This document shows, in pieces, positions 43,611 to 53,194 of a stretch of 64,000 nt of DNA. The stretch spans positions 18,946 through 82,945 of the forward strand of contig DAOUJD010000087.1 of the NCBI GenBank assembly GCA_034423115.1, read 5' to 3'. The notes under the pieces are model-generated. The model was not told the DNA's origin. It did no database searches and worked only from the letters and a program-made list of their open reading frames with translations. The DNA is from Bin87 sp034423115 (lineage in GTDB: Bacteria > Chloroflexota > Dehalococcoidia > Lucifugimonadales > UBA3495). Position 1 is the first letter of the stretch. Every line of letters starts with the position of its first letter. Made by a program: the position numbers and the translations under genes.

Positions 43611-44660
43611 ATGGCAACCTATGTGTATGTAGCGGCGCAGGACGACAATAAGGTTTCGATATTCACGATGGATGAGGCCAGTGGTTCGTTGAGCCTGGTA
43701 GGCGAGGAAGCCGTTTCGGGCGGGCCCTCGTTGCTGGCGATCAGCCCCGATAAACAGACCCTGTACGCGGGACACCGAGAGGTCCCCGAGATCACCAGCC
43801 ACAGCATCGACCAGCAGACCGGCGCGTTGACCCAGACCGGTTCGGTGACCCCGCCGGGCCAGCCGTCTTTCCTGTCCACCGACCGGACGGGACGGTTCCT
43901 GCTGTCGTCCTACTACGCCGACGGCAAGGCCGCGGTGCACCCCCTGGGCGACGATGGCAGCGTGGGGGGCGCGGCCACCTGCGTGCTCGACGCCGACACG
44001 GGCGCGCACTCCATCCAGACCGACCGGTCCAACCGTTTCGCCTACGTTCCGCACATCGCGAGGCAGAACGACAACGTGCTGGAGCCGCCGAAGAACATTC
44101 CGGCGCCCAACATCATTTACCAGTACCGCTTCGACGAGTCCAGCGGCGCGCTGACGGCCAACGACCCAGCCACGCTGGCCCAGGATGACATGATCGGGCC
44201 GCGGCATCTGACGTATCACCCATCCCTGGGCATCGTGTATTTCTCAAATGAACAGGGGTGCAGCGTGTCGTCTTACACCATTGGGGGAGACGGAGCGCTC
44301 ACGCCGCTGGAGACGGTGTCGACGCTGCCGGCCGGGGTTACGGAGCGCAACACCTGCTCGCAGATCCAGTTCTCGCCTGATGGGAGCATGCTGTTTGTGC
44401 CCAACCGGGGCCACAACAGCATCGCCAGCTTTACGGTGGACGGTGAGGGGCGACTGACTCCGTCGGACCACGCGGCGACCGAGGCGGTGCCCAGCGCCTT
44501 CAGCCTGGATCCGTCGGGCCGGTACGTTTACGCCGCCGGGTCGGCTACGGGACAACTTGCTTCCTACAGCATCGACGGCGATACCGGGGCGATGACCGCG
44601 TTGGGCACCTATGCGGTGGGAGAGCGTCCCATGTGGGTGCTGACGACGACGTTGGGGTAA
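43611..44660 (+). CDS. Lactonase-family seven-bladed beta-propeller (6-phosphogluconolactonase-like)
   Basis: 349 residues. Recurrent blade motifs such as VYVAAQDDNKVSIFTMDEAS, PSFLSTDRTGRFLLSSYYAD, QIQFSPDGSMLFVPNRGHNS and AFSLDPSGRYVYAAGSATG are typical of the lactonase/YbhE fold. RBS CAGGAGG precedes the ATG. No signal peptide. Such enzymes open sugar or homoserine lactones; the substrate is unknown. Confidence 0.9.
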   Translation: MATYVYVAAQDDNKVSIFTMDEASGSLSLVGEEAVSGGPSLLAISPDKQTLYAGHREVPEITSHSIDQQTGALTQTGSVTPPGQPSFLSTDRTGRFLLSSYYADGKAAVHPLGDDGSVGGAATCVLDADTGAHSIQTDRSNRFAYVPHIARQNDNVLEPPKNIPAPNIIYQYRFDESSGALTANDPATLAQDDMIGPRHLTYHPSLGIVYFSNEQGCSVSSYTIGGDGALTPLETVSTLPAGVTERNTCSQIQFSPDGSMLFVPNRGHNSIASFTVDGEGRLTPSDHAATEAVPSAFSLDPSGRYVYAAGSATGQLASYSIDGDTGAMTALGTYAVGERPMWVLTTTLG

Positions 44661-44733
44661 GGCTTCTTTTGACAGCCTCAGGATGAACTGAGAGCGGATA
44701 TGCGGGGCCGACTGGTCGGCAAAACTTGGCAGA

Positions 44734-45423
44734 TCAGTCGCCCCGCAGGCGGCGGAGTTCTTCGCGGAGGCGGGCGTTTTCCTGCTCCGGGTGTTCATAT
44801 TCCCGGCCCGATTCCGGGTCGTGGACAGTGAACAGTTCACTTCCCTGATAACGGAAATTCAGATTCAGCAAGGGGCTGGTGGAGCCCACTACGACGCCAC
44901 CGTACTCCAGCAAAGGCAGCCGTTGGTATCGCCCGTCGACGAGGCGTTCGCCGATAACCGCCTGTCCGAACATATTGCCGCCGGTGGGATCGAAACGCCA
45001 GTACTCCGGCACGCCCAGCATCTCGTACACCCCGCGCTTATGGCCTGAGTCGATACGGTAGGCGCTGGGAGAACCAATTTCTACCACTGCGTTGGGTGGC
45101 TTGCCGTTCTGTATGGGGTCGTACCCGACACGGCGGCGAATGGCATCGGTGTCGACGTTGATGGCTATGATGATGTCCGGTCGCACGTTAGGGAAGCGGC
45201 CGGTGACCGAATCGCGTTCGCCGTAGTAGATGGGGATCTCGCTGCCGATCAGGATATCGGGATGGTACGGGTAGTAGCGGCCCGGAGTCAGGGCGGAGCG
45301 CAACTTGACGGTCAGATCTTCCTCGGGAGGACCCTGCTGCATGTCCTTCTCTTCTTTCTCCAGATGAGGGTACGGCTCCCATTCTTCCGTGGTCGGCTTG
45401 GATTTGGCCTTTGGAGTGGTCAT
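44734..45423 (-). CDS. Uma2-family (DUF820) restriction-endonuclease-fold protein
   Basis: 229 residues. The PD-(D/E)XK core is visible: PDIIIAINVD and VVEIGSPSAYRIDSGHKRGV, then YEMLGVPEYWRFDPTG. The C-terminus is a charged coiled coil (ENARLREELRRLRGD). Uma2 proteins are abundant in cyanobacteria and Chloroflexota and are probably mobile nucleases, but their role is unknown. RBS AGGAG precedes the ATG on this strand. Confidence 0.88.
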   Translation of the reverse strand: MTTPKAKSKPTTEEWEPYPHLEKEEKDMQQGPPEEDLTVKLRSALTPGRYYPYHPDILIGSEIPIYYGERDSVTGRFPNVRPDIIIAINVDTDAIRRRVGYDPIQNGKPPNAVVEIGSPSAYRIDSGHKRGVYEMLGVPEYWRFDPTGGNMFGQAVIGERLVDGRYQRLPLLEYGGVVVGSTSPLLNLNFRYQGSELFTVHDPESGREYEHPEQENARLREELRRLRGD

Positions 45424-45577
45424 GGCGCTCCTGCCGAGGGTCTCCCGCGCTGTGATTGTCTCGGTTGATTATATCCGAATATTAGATGGAGCCCGGGTAA
45501 CAAGTTCGCCTTCGCAATTGAGTTCATGATGCGATACCATGTGGCCGACCATTAAACAGCATACTCGGAGGTTCACA

Positions 45578-46360
45578 ATGCGACTGGAAGGCAAGGTAGC
45601 GCTGATCAGCGGCGGCGCACGGGGTCAGGGTGCGGCGGAAGCCAAGCTATTTGTCAACGAAGGGGCTGCCGTGGTGATCGGCGACATCCTCGATGACGAA
45701 GGGATGAAACTGGAGGCGGAGATCCGCGAGCTGGGCGGGCAGGCAACCTTCGTGCACCTGGACGTTACCGACGCCGACCAGTGGGCGGATGCCGTGACCG
45801 AGGCGGTGAGCCGCTACGGCAAGCTGGACATCCTGGTCAACAACGCTGGTATCGGCAGCACCAATGTGGGTGGCCTGAACGCCCCGCGAATCCATGAAGC
45901 GCCCACCGAGGTGTGGGACCAAATCATGGACGTGAACGGCAAAGGGGTTTTCCTGGGCACCCGCGCCGCGATTCCAGCGATGCGTACCGCTGGAGGCGGT
46001 TCAATCATCAACATATCTTCCATCGCCGGGTTGGTTGGACTCAGCCCCGGCTCCGGCGCTGGGTCGGCTTACGCAAGCTCCAAGGGGGCGGTGCGTCTTC
46101 TGACCAAGGCCACCGCGGTGCAATACGCAGAGGACGGCATCCGGTGCAACTCGGTGCATCCGGGCTACATCGACACCGCCATGACCGAGCGGATGATGTC
46201 GGATCCGGAGTTGCGGCAGATGCGCATCAACAACACGCCCATCGGGCGGATCGGCACCGTGGACGATATCGCCAACGGGGTGCTGTTCCTCGCTTCGGAC
46301 GAGGCGTCGTTTATGACGGGCAGCGAGTTGGTGATTGACGGGGGTTATACCGCCCAGTAG
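45578..46360 (+). CDS. Short-chain dehydrogenase/reductase
   Basis: 260 residues. Classical SDR: the NAD(P) motif is SGGARGQGAAEA; DILVNNAGIG is present, followed by NISSIAG and the catalytic YASSK (Tyr-x3-Lys). PGYIDTAM and the closing FMTGSELVIDGGYTAQ are typical. It oxidises a secondary alcohol or reduces a ketone with NAD(P). RBS CGGAGG precedes the ATG. Stands alone; substrate unknown. Confidence 0.93.
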   Translation: MRLEGKVALISGGARGQGAAEAKLFVNEGAAVVIGDILDDEGMKLEAEIRELGGQATFVHLDVTDADQWADAVTEAVSRYGKLDILVNNAGIGSTNVGGLNAPRIHEAPTEVWDQIMDVNGKGVFLGTRAAIPAMRTAGGGSIINISSIAGLVGLSPGSGAGSAYASSKGAVRLLTKATAVQYAEDGIRCNSVHPGYIDTAMTERMMSDPELRQMRINNTPIGRIGTVDDIANGVLFLASDEASFMTGSELVIDGGYTAQ

Positions 46361-46367
46361 TTCCCGA

Positions 46368-47777
46368 CTACCGGATAGAGTGGAGTTGGCCGTCTTCGGT
46401 ACGAACCAGGAGGCGGCCTTCGGCATATACGGGGCTGACGCGAATCGAGTCCGAGAGTTGGAGGCGCCAGATTTCCGTGCCATCGTGCCGGTTCAAGCCG
46501 TAGAACCAGCCTGATTTGTCGCCGAAGGCCACGAGGTCGCCCACTGCCACCGGGGAGGCGACGATTCCATCCACGGCCTGGAACTGCCACTGTTCCTCGC
46601 CGGTTATCGCGTCCACGCCGTATAGCTTGCCCAGGGTGTCGCCGATGTACAGACGGTCGCCGGCGACGGCGGGAGCGGAGATGATGCCCTCGGTGCGCTT
46701 TTCTCGGCTGGATGTTCCCTCAGGATAGTCCGGGCCGACGCGCCACCGGTCCCCTGGCTGGGATGGTGGTGATGGCAATGGGAACCCCCACAGCCAAAGT
46801 TGGGACCAGGTGCGGGTTACAGCGTATTGGCCTGGGTATTCGAGCGCATCCGATTCCATGGCGTACAACTGCCTACCAGAGACGAAGTAGGTCAAGCCGT
46901 TGGCGGTTACCGGGGCTGTGACCAAGGCTGCTGAGGTTCGGAAGCGCGCCCGTTCCTGACCGGTCCGAGCGTCCAGTGCGTACAGGCTGCGGTCTGCCGA
47001 AGCCACGTGGGCGATCTTGCCGCTAACGGTCGCGGGGGACCGTGCCTCTCCCAGGGTTTCGTGCCGCCAGATCAGTTCGCCGGTGGTAGCGTTTACGGCG
47101 TAGGTGATGCCGTCCAAAGCGCCCGCATAGACGATGCCGTTGGCAACGGACACCGGGCCGCCCGTGGAGTCCGACATTTCGTACTCCCAGCGAATTTCCT
47201 GGCTCGCAGCGTCGCGGGCGACCAGCCGGCGGTCGGGCATAGAGTAGTAGAGCGTGCCGTCGGCCAACGCCAACGAGTTGCCAATGGGACCTGTGGCCGC
47301 CATCGACTCCAGCTCAGCGCCGGTATCTGAGTCCAATACGATTATGCGGAAGTGGCCGCCCGCGTAGATTCGTCCATCTGCCACGACGGGCGCGGCCAGT
47401 GTAGGCGGTCCGAGGTTGACACTCCAGGCCAGGGTTCCCGTAGGTTCGGAAACTCCGTCGGTGACGAAGCCGGTCTGACCGAGGTTTCTGCGGGCCATGG
47501 TCCAATTGTCCCCGGACGATGCTGAACCAATGGCCACGTCGGGCTGGCGGGCCAACTTGATCGGATCGGGGATGAACGGAAAGTTCAACCAGACGATGAT
47601 TCCGAGGGCCAGCACCCCGACCACCGCGATGAGGATGTTGCGGCGTGATATGAACCGGCGACGGCGCGGGACCTCATGTGCCCACTCGGGCAACAGGGCG
47701 TCAGTTTCCGTTTGGTCCTGTGGGGGTTCCGGAGGCGTCTCGGCGGACGGTGATGAGTTGCTTGGGTTTTGGCTCAT
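46368..47777 (-). CDS. Membrane-anchored PQQ-type beta-propeller protein
   Basis: 469 residues. A Pro/Gln-rich cytoplasmic tail of about 40 residues precedes one membrane helix (ILIAVVGVLALGIIVWL, about 48-66). An eight-bladed-type PQQ/WD-like propeller follows, with repeats such as LYYSMPDRRLVARDAASQEI, IVYAGALDGITYAVNATTGE and LYIGDTLGKLYGVDAITGEE. No PQQ-dehydrogenase catalytic residues are obvious, so a BamB-like scaffold or binding role is more likely. It lies downstream of the ABC genes and is probably in their operon. Confidence 0.88.
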   Translation of the reverse strand: MSQNPSNSSPSAETPPEPPQDQTETDALLPEWAHEVPRRRRFISRRNILIAVVGVLALGIIVWLNFPFIPDPIKLARQPDVAIGSASSGDNWTMARRNLGQTGFVTDGVSEPTGTLAWSVNLGPPTLAAPVVADGRIYAGGHFRIIVLDSDTGAELESMAATGPIGNSLALADGTLYYSMPDRRLVARDAASQEIRWEYEMSDSTGGPVSVANGIVYAGALDGITYAVNATTGELIWRHETLGEARSPATVSGKIAHVASADRSLYALDARTGQERARFRTSAALVTAPVTANGLTYFVSGRQLYAMESDALEYPGQYAVTRTWSQLWLWGFPLPSPPSQPGDRWRVGPDYPEGTSSREKRTEGIISAPAVAGDRLYIGDTLGKLYGVDAITGEEQWQFQAVDGIVASPVAVGDLVAFGDKSGWFYGLNRHDGTEIWRLQLSDSIRVSPVYAEGRLLVRTEDGQLHSIR

Positions 47778-47860
47778 TAGTCGCTATGTAGTTCGGGCAA
47801 AAGGTTGGCGGGATGCGTTTCAACACCCCGCCGTTGAACATGCAGATTACGGGCGCAACC

Positions 47861-48784
47861 CTAGACGTTGCGGAGCTTGGGATCCAAGCGGTCGCGCAAC
47901 CAGTCTCCCAACAGGTTCATAGATAGCACAGTGAGGACGATGGCCAGGGTCGGGAAGAAGAAGAGCCACCACGCGGTCACGATCAACGCACGCCCGTCGG
48001 CAACCATGAGTCCCCATGCGGGTGTGGGTTTGACCAGACCGGCTCCCAGGAAGCTGAGCGTGGACTCAAGGATGATGACGTGGCCAACCTCCAGGGTGGC
48101 CAGAACGACGACGGTGTTGACGACGTTGGGGAAGATGTGGCGGACCATGATTCGCATGGGCGATGCGCCGGCAACCTGGGCGCGAGCGATGAAATCCTGC
48201 TGCTTGATGGCGAGGGCTTCGCCGCGCACCATACGTGCGAATCTCGCCCACAACAGGAGGGCGATGACCAGTACTACGGTCTGGAAGCCCGGGCCGCTTA
48301 CCGCCACCAGCACCAACGCCAAAAGTATGGACGGGAACGCCAGCTTGATGTCGACGATCCGCATGATGAGGTTGTCTACCCAGCCGCCGCGATAAGCAGC
48401 GATGAGGCCCAGAACCGTGCCCACGCCGCCGCCCAAGGCAATAGCGAGCAGGGAGATGGACAACGAAATCCGCGCGCCGTGGATGATGCGGCTCAGGATG
48501 TCGAAGCCCTGACGGTCAGTGCCGAGCACGTATTCCCAACTGCCGCCCTCCATCCAGGCGGGAGGCATCAAGCGATCACGAAGGTTGACGTCGACGGGGT
48601 CATGGGGAGAGATCAGGTTGGCGAAAATGGCCGGGACAATCAGCATTACCACCAGGATCAAGAGCGGGATGATGGGGTACTGCTTGATGTCGAAAAAAAT
48701 CTGGCCAACCCGGCTGCGCTGCCGTTCGGTCAGGACTTCAGCGGCAGATGCTGTTGCTCCCGGTTGTGCTGCGGATGTGGTCAT
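47861..48784 (-). CDS. ABC transporter permease, DppC/OppC type
   Basis: 307 residues. Six membrane helices with the N-terminal OppC-type segment and the EAA loop (EALAIKQQDFIARAQVAGASPM). LTVLSMNLLGDWLRDRLDPKL closes the protein. RBS GAGGA is about 10 bases upstream. It is the second permease of a peptide/nickel/opine-type importer encoded with 48830 and 49824. No ATPase genes are adjacent, so they must be encoded elsewhere. Confidence 0.93.
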   Translation of the reverse strand: MTTSAAQPGATASAAEVLTERQRSRVGQIFFDIKQYPIIPLLILVVMLIVPAIFANLISPHDPVDVNLRDRLMPPAWMEGGSWEYVLGTDRQGFDILSRIIHGARISLSISLLAIALGGGVGTVLGLIAAYRGGWVDNLIMRIVDIKLAFPSILLALVLVAVSGPGFQTVVLVIALLLWARFARMVRGEALAIKQQDFIARAQVAGASPMRIMVRHIFPNVVNTVVVLATLEVGHVIILESTLSFLGAGLVKPTPAWGLMVADGRALIVTAWWLFFFPTLAIVLTVLSMNLLGDWLRDRLDPKLRNV

Positions 48785-48829
48785 TGATCCGGTCCTCGTG
48801 GGGTACTGCGCTTAGAGACGATGGGTGGA

Positions 48830-49753
48830 CTAGTTGTAGCGAATTCGGGGGTTGAGGTACGCGTACATCACATCGACCAGCAGGTTGATGAAGATGTAGA
48901 AGGTTGCAAACAGGATCACCACCGCCTGAATCACCGGGAAGTCGCGGTTTCGAATGGCGTCAATGGCAAGACTGCCCAACCCCGGCCAGACGAATACGGT
49001 CTCGATTACCACAGACCCGGTCAACAATACGGCACCGATGAGCCCCATATAAGTGAATGGGACGATCAAGGCGTTTCGGAAGCAGTGCTTCCAGATGACC
49101 TTCCACTCGGGCATGCCCTTGATGCGGGCGAGTTTGACGTACTCGGTGTCCAGAACTTCCAACATTGACGAACGGGTGAGGCGCATCACCGCAGCGACAT
49201 TATAGTAACCGAGCGCTATGCCGGGCAGGAGGATAGATTTGAACCCTGCTTCATTGCCTGATGTTGGCAACCACCCGAGAATCACCGCAAAAACCCACAT
49301 CAAAATCAGGCCGATGGCGAATGACGGAGCGGATTGTCCGATCAAGGCGACGATCTTACCGATCCAGTCGAAGGCACTGTCTTTTTTGACGGCCACCAAT
49401 ACGCCGATTGGGAGGGCGATAGCCGCGCTGACAACCCAGGCAAAGGCGGCCAGTATGATGGTGTTGGGCAGTTTGTCGACGATCAACTCTGTGATGGGCG
49501 TGCCGCCGTATGCCCATGCTTCACCGAAATCGCCGGTGACGAAGTTGCCGATGTACTTGGCATATTGGACGTAGATGGGTTGATCGAGTCCCCATTTGGT
49601 CCGGATTTGTTCGACCACCAGTGGGCTGGCGTCTTCGGGCAACAGTATAGCCACGGGGTCGCCGGTGACTCGGGCCAATGCGAAGACTATGGCGGAGATG
49701 ACCAGTAGCGCCACGATGGACTGAGCGACGCGGAGCATTATGAAGCGCTGCAT
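48830..49753 (-). CDS. ABC transporter permease, DppB/OppB type
   Basis: 307 residues. Typical DppB order: N-terminal helix (RVAQSIVALLVISAIVF), PLVVEQIRTKWGLDQPI before the periplasmic domain, and the EAA loop EYVKLARIKGMPEWKVIWKH. The C-terminus is NPRIRYN. It pairs with the DppC-type gene downstream and is preceded by the binding protein. The uptake substrate is a peptide or similar small molecule. Confidence 0.93.
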   Translation of the reverse strand: MQRFIMLRVAQSIVALLVISAIVFALARVTGDPVAILLPEDASPLVVEQIRTKWGLDQPIYVQYAKYIGNFVTGDFGEAWAYGGTPITELIVDKLPNTIILAAFAWVVSAAIALPIGVLVAVKKDSAFDWIGKIVALIGQSAPSFAIGLILMWVFAVILGWLPTSGNEAGFKSILLPGIALGYYNVAAVMRLTRSSMLEVLDTEYVKLARIKGMPEWKVIWKHCFRNALIVPFTYMGLIGAVLLTGSVVIETVFVWPGLGSLAIDAIRNRDFPVIQAVVILFATFYIFINLLVDVMYAYLNPRIRYN

Positions 49754-49823
49754 GGAAGCCTTCGCAGTTTCAGGGAGTCAGGTTTGGTTACGGGGCGACC
49801 AAGCGGCCGCCCCGCGATTGGAA

Positions 49824-51704
49824 TTACTGGCGCACGACCTTGGTGTACTCGTGCCCTTTCATGCCACCGAAGTAGCTGTTGTTGACTGAGTATTCGGCGA
49901 TCACCTCGGGGTTGATGCCGAACTCCGCGAAGAGGAAACCAAGAGGCATGGTAGCATTCTGGTCGTACATGTAATGGCCGGCGTCCTTCATGAGCTGCAG
50001 CCGCTCGGCCTCGTCCACACTGCTCTGCCACTTGCTGAACAGGTCCTCGGTGTACGGGTCTTCGTACATGTAGACCGCTCCGGCAAGGGCGGGGCTGACG
50101 AAGTAAACGCGCATATTGCGACCCGCAGGCCAGAAGCCGGTGCGGTGGGTCCACAGGACGCCGTTCATCTCGCGGGCCTTGTAGCGGGTGCGGATTGGTT
50201 GGAATTCGCCGATTTGAGCGTCGACGTCGAAACCGACTTCTTCGAGCCAAGAGATCATCGGCACAGCGATTTCGGTCAGTTCGGGTACGCCGACCAGTTT
50301 GCCAGCCATGAACTCGATGCTGGGCCCGGCGTCCTCTGAGTAACCGGCTTCAGCCAGAAGCTGACGGGCCAGGTCGGGATCGTAGGCAGGAATTTCCCAG
50401 GACGGATCATAGGACGGGTCGGTGGGATGCCAACCGGTGTTGGCCATGAGCTCCATCTTGTTGTCGAAGAAGGCTTCGTTCAGGGCGTCCCGATCGATGG
50501 CGTGGTTCATGGCTCGACGCACCAGTACGTTGGTGTTGGGGTCGTTGGGATCGTACCGATCTTCGAGGTACTGTCCGCCGATGCCGATCCATACCATGAA
50601 GGCAGGCAGGGTGCTCTGAGTGATGGCAAAACCGGCATCGATGATTTCACCCTGCAACTCGCGCGGGATTTCAGCGATATCGGCTTCCTTGGCCCGTAGC
50701 ATGGCGACGCGGGTCAGGTCTTCCTCGGCGAAGAAGTACGTGAGGGTGTCGAAGTCAGGGTCGATCCGCCAGTGGTCGTCGAATGCCCGCTCGTACGCAA
50801 TCTTGACGCCGGACTCGTAGCTGACGAACTCCCATGGCCCGGTGCCGACCGGGTTGAGGCCGTATTCGGTCTCGCCGACTTTGTTCCAGTAGTCCAAGCT
50901 ATAGATCAGAGGGTCGGTCGTTGCCTCGGAGGCGTAGAAGGGAATCCACAGCTCGGGTCGGTTCATGTTCCAGACCATTTCGCTGTCGCTGACCTCGGTG
51001 ACCGTGGCGGCCTGTCCCAATGGTTCAGTCGAGAAACTCTTCACATCGTCACCTTCGGGACCAAGAATCTGATCCCAGAAGGCGCCGAAACCCGTCTTGG
51101 CTTCAGGGTGAGACCAGAGCTGGAAGCTGAACACGAAGTCGGAAACGCCGAACGTATCTTCCTCGTGATGGAACGGCACGTTCTCCCGCAGCTTGATGGT
51201 CCACTCCTTGCCGTCGGGAGAGACTGACCAGGACTCGGCCAGCATGGGAACGGCTTCCCAAGTCTCATAGTGGCGCTGGAAGAGGGCTTCCTGCATTGGC
51301 TGGAGGATGCCCTGGTTGGTGCCGCCAACGCGCCATCCCAAAAGGTTTTCGGCGTACGGCGGGGTGATGGCGACGCGGAGGTCAGCCTGTACGGGCGCAC
51401 CAAGTTCCATTGCCGGAGCTGCTGTAGGTTCGGGAGTGGACGTAGGCGCTGCGCCACCGGCGCGGGCGTCCGACATGCCGGCTGGCTGGGCCAACGCGGC
51501 GGTCGGTTGGGGAGCCGCGTCCTGCGGCTGAGCCGGCGCGGTAGTGGCCTGAGGCGCTGCTTGTTGCTGCTGTGCAGGCTGCGCTCCGGCGGCAGGGGCG
51601 CTGGGGGCGGCTTGCTCGGTGGGAGCACCACACGCCAACGCGGCGGTCAGAGCAAGAGCGAGAACTCCAAACAAGGTGGTGCGTAAAGAGACGGCTTTTT
51701 TCAA
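49824..51704 (-). CDS. ABC transporter substrate-binding lipoprotein (SBP family 5)
   Basis: About 626 residues. Signal TLFGVLALALTAALAC gives a lipoprotein Cys. A long Ala/Gln/Pro-rich linker of about 70 residues tethers the domain. Family-5 features follow: ESWSVSPDGKEWTIKLREN, PFHHEEDTFGVSDFVFSF and DPNTNVLVRRAMNHAIDRDA. I chose TTG 51704 with GGAGG nine bases upstream; an ATG further upstream lacks an RBS. It delivers oligopeptides or related solutes to the two permeases downstream. Confidence 0.93.
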   Translation of the reverse strand: MKKAVSLRTTLFGVLALALTAALACGAPTEQAAPSAPAAGAQPAQQQQAAPQATTAPAQPQDAAPQPTAALAQPAGMSDARAGGAAPTSTPEPTAAPAMELGAPVQADLRVAITPPYAENLLGWRVGGTNQGILQPMQEALFQRHYETWEAVPMLAESWSVSPDGKEWTIKLRENVPFHHEEDTFGVSDFVFSFQLWSHPEAKTGFGAFWDQILGPEGDDVKSFSTEPLGQAATVTEVSDSEMVWNMNRPELWIPFYASEATTDPLIYSLDYWNKVGETEYGLNPVGTGPWEFVSYESGVKIAYERAFDDHWRIDPDFDTLTYFFAEEDLTRVAMLRAKEADIAEIPRELQGEIIDAGFAITQSTLPAFMVWIGIGGQYLEDRYDPNDPNTNVLVRRAMNHAIDRDALNEAFFDNKMELMANTGWHPTDPSYDPSWEIPAYDPDLARQLLAEAGYSEDAGPSIEFMAGKLVGVPELTEIAVPMISWLEEVGFDVDAQIGEFQPIRTRYKAREMNGVLWTHRTGFWPAGRNMRVYFVSPALAGAVYMYEDPYTEDLFSKWQSSVDEAERLQLMKDAGHYMYDQNATMPLGFLFAEFGINPEVIAEYSVNNSYFGGMKGHEYTKVVRQ

Positions 51705-51793
51705 CTCGATGTACCTCCGTGCCAATTTGCCAACTGGACACAGTCGCAAGATATGGACTGCCGCACGAAATTCCTCGCACGACAGCCCAACGG

Positions 51794-51822
51794 AATTTAC
51801 TGAAAAGGAGAGGGCTTGTCAA
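51794..51822 (-). promoter_or_regulatory. Sigma70-type promoter of the ABC uptake operon
   Basis: On the minus strand TTGACA, a 17-base spacer, then TAAATT, about 90 bases before the binding-protein start. Confidence 0.62.
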
Positions 51823-52160
51823 CCGGAGGGCCCGGATGTATTAATTGCCGTCGATGATATGCTGAAAGAATGAGGATTCTTTGGTAGATTGGGCGTGAAC
51901 GGAGCCGGAGGAAATGTTTCAAAACAGTGCAATCCGGGTCTACGTCGACACGCCATTCTCGAGATGGTGGACCGAATCTTCAGAGAGTGTTGTGATAACA
52001 TTCACGTGTTATAGACTGCTCTTTATGAGGGTAGTAATCTAGCCAACAGTGTCTGGAACACGCACATACTTTGGGGCCAGCAGTGGTCAGAGTCTAAGTC
52101 AATATGTCAATCCGTTGGGTTGGCTCCTCCAGCGCTAACGGATCAACTCGGTCAGGTTGA
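51823..52160. other. AT-richer divergent intergenic region before the LuxR-type gene
   Basis: No supported gene. It contains an inverted repeat ATAACA (51995-52000)/TGTTAT (52007-52012), a possible operator for the downstream regulator. Composition is less GC-rich than the flanks. Confidence 0.4.
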
Positions 52161-52850
52161 ATGTCTTTGACAATAGACAGCATTTTCGCTCAACTGGCAA
52201 CAGCGACGTTCGGAGTTTACGCCGTTTCCCTGGACCAAACCATCGTTTTCTGGAACCAAGCGGCCGAGCGCATTTTGGGATATTCCAGTGATGAAGCGAT
52301 AGGGCGTCGCTGTCACGAATTATTTTCGGGCTTAGACTTAGTAGGAGGACACGAAGAAGACCACCACGAAGAATGTCCTTCAATAACGGCGTTGCAGGCG
52401 GGTCGCTTGCCATCGCAAACGCAAATGCACATCGTCTGCTCATCGGGTGACCGAAAACTGGTTTCCATGACGCCGATTATAGTTGGGGGGGTCGGCGGGA
52501 AAGCCCAGTTAGTCCTGCACCTGTTTACGGATGCCGCAACAGGGACCAGACCCGATGTTGAAAGCGACGCCAGGCAGACCGAACCCGCAGGATCTGTATC
52601 AGCGTCCGCATCGAGCAGGAGACCCAACGGTGGCGATGGCGCGAACGCACCGAGATTGACCAGCCGCGAGCTGGAAGTGCTGCGGCTGGTTGCGATGGGA
52701 TGGGATACGCCGCGCATCGCGCATGAGCTAAACATCAGCCCGCACACCGTGCTCAATCACATCCGCCATTTCCGACGGAAGCTCGACGCTCCGACCAAAT
52801 TGGACGCGGTCGTATCGGCGATCCGTTTGAGGATATTGCCCATCGACTGA
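52161..52850 (+). CDS. PAS-LuxR transcriptional regulator
   Basis: 229 residues. An N-terminal PAS domain (ATFGVYAVSLDQTIVFWNQA, AERILGYSSDEAIGRRCHEL) contains a His/Asp/Glu/Cys-rich insertion (HEEDHHEECPSI) that could bind metal. A polar linker leads to a C-terminal LuxR helix-turn-helix (LTSRELEVLRLVAMG, IAHELNISPHTVLNHIRH). It probably senses a small ligand, redox state or metal and controls transcription. The upstream RBS is weak. Target unknown. Confidence 0.85.
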   Translation: MSLTIDSIFAQLATATFGVYAVSLDQTIVFWNQAAERILGYSSDEAIGRRCHELFSGLDLVGGHEEDHHEECPSITALQAGRLPSQTQMHIVCSSGDRKLVSMTPIIVGGVGGKAQLVLHLFTDAATGTRPDVESDARQTEPAGSVSASASSRRPNGGDGANAPRLTSRELEVLRLVAMGWDTPRIAHELNISPHTVLNHIRHFRRKLDAPTKLDAVVSAIRLRILPID

Positions 52851-53194
52851 TCGGCGCTCCTGGGAACGGTACTCGTGGGCTGGTGGTAGTCGGGGCACGA
52901 TGGCGTCAGTGTGGCGTATCAAGTGCGGAGATAATGTTGAGAGTATCGTTCGAATAGTCCGTAGGTGGAAATTGGTGGTTGGGCACCAAAATTAGTGTAT
53001 GAAACCCAAACCGAGCGGGCTGTCAGAGCAGCGACTGAGACCTATACTTTCCGAATACCAAAAAACAAATCAGTATATTATTTGCCCCTATCTATTGGGA
53101 TTGTTTGTTGTTCCGCAGGTGGAAAACCGGAGTGGTTTACGCTTGGGCGCCCGGTGGGGTGTGATGGACGGGGTGTCATGAGACTCCAAGGGAG
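52851..53194. other. Intergenic stretch without supported gene
   Basis: 344 bases between the LuxR-type gene and the DUF3179 end. A 91-codon plus-strand frame is present but shows no domain, RBS or coding bias. No repeat is clear. Confidence 0.4.
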
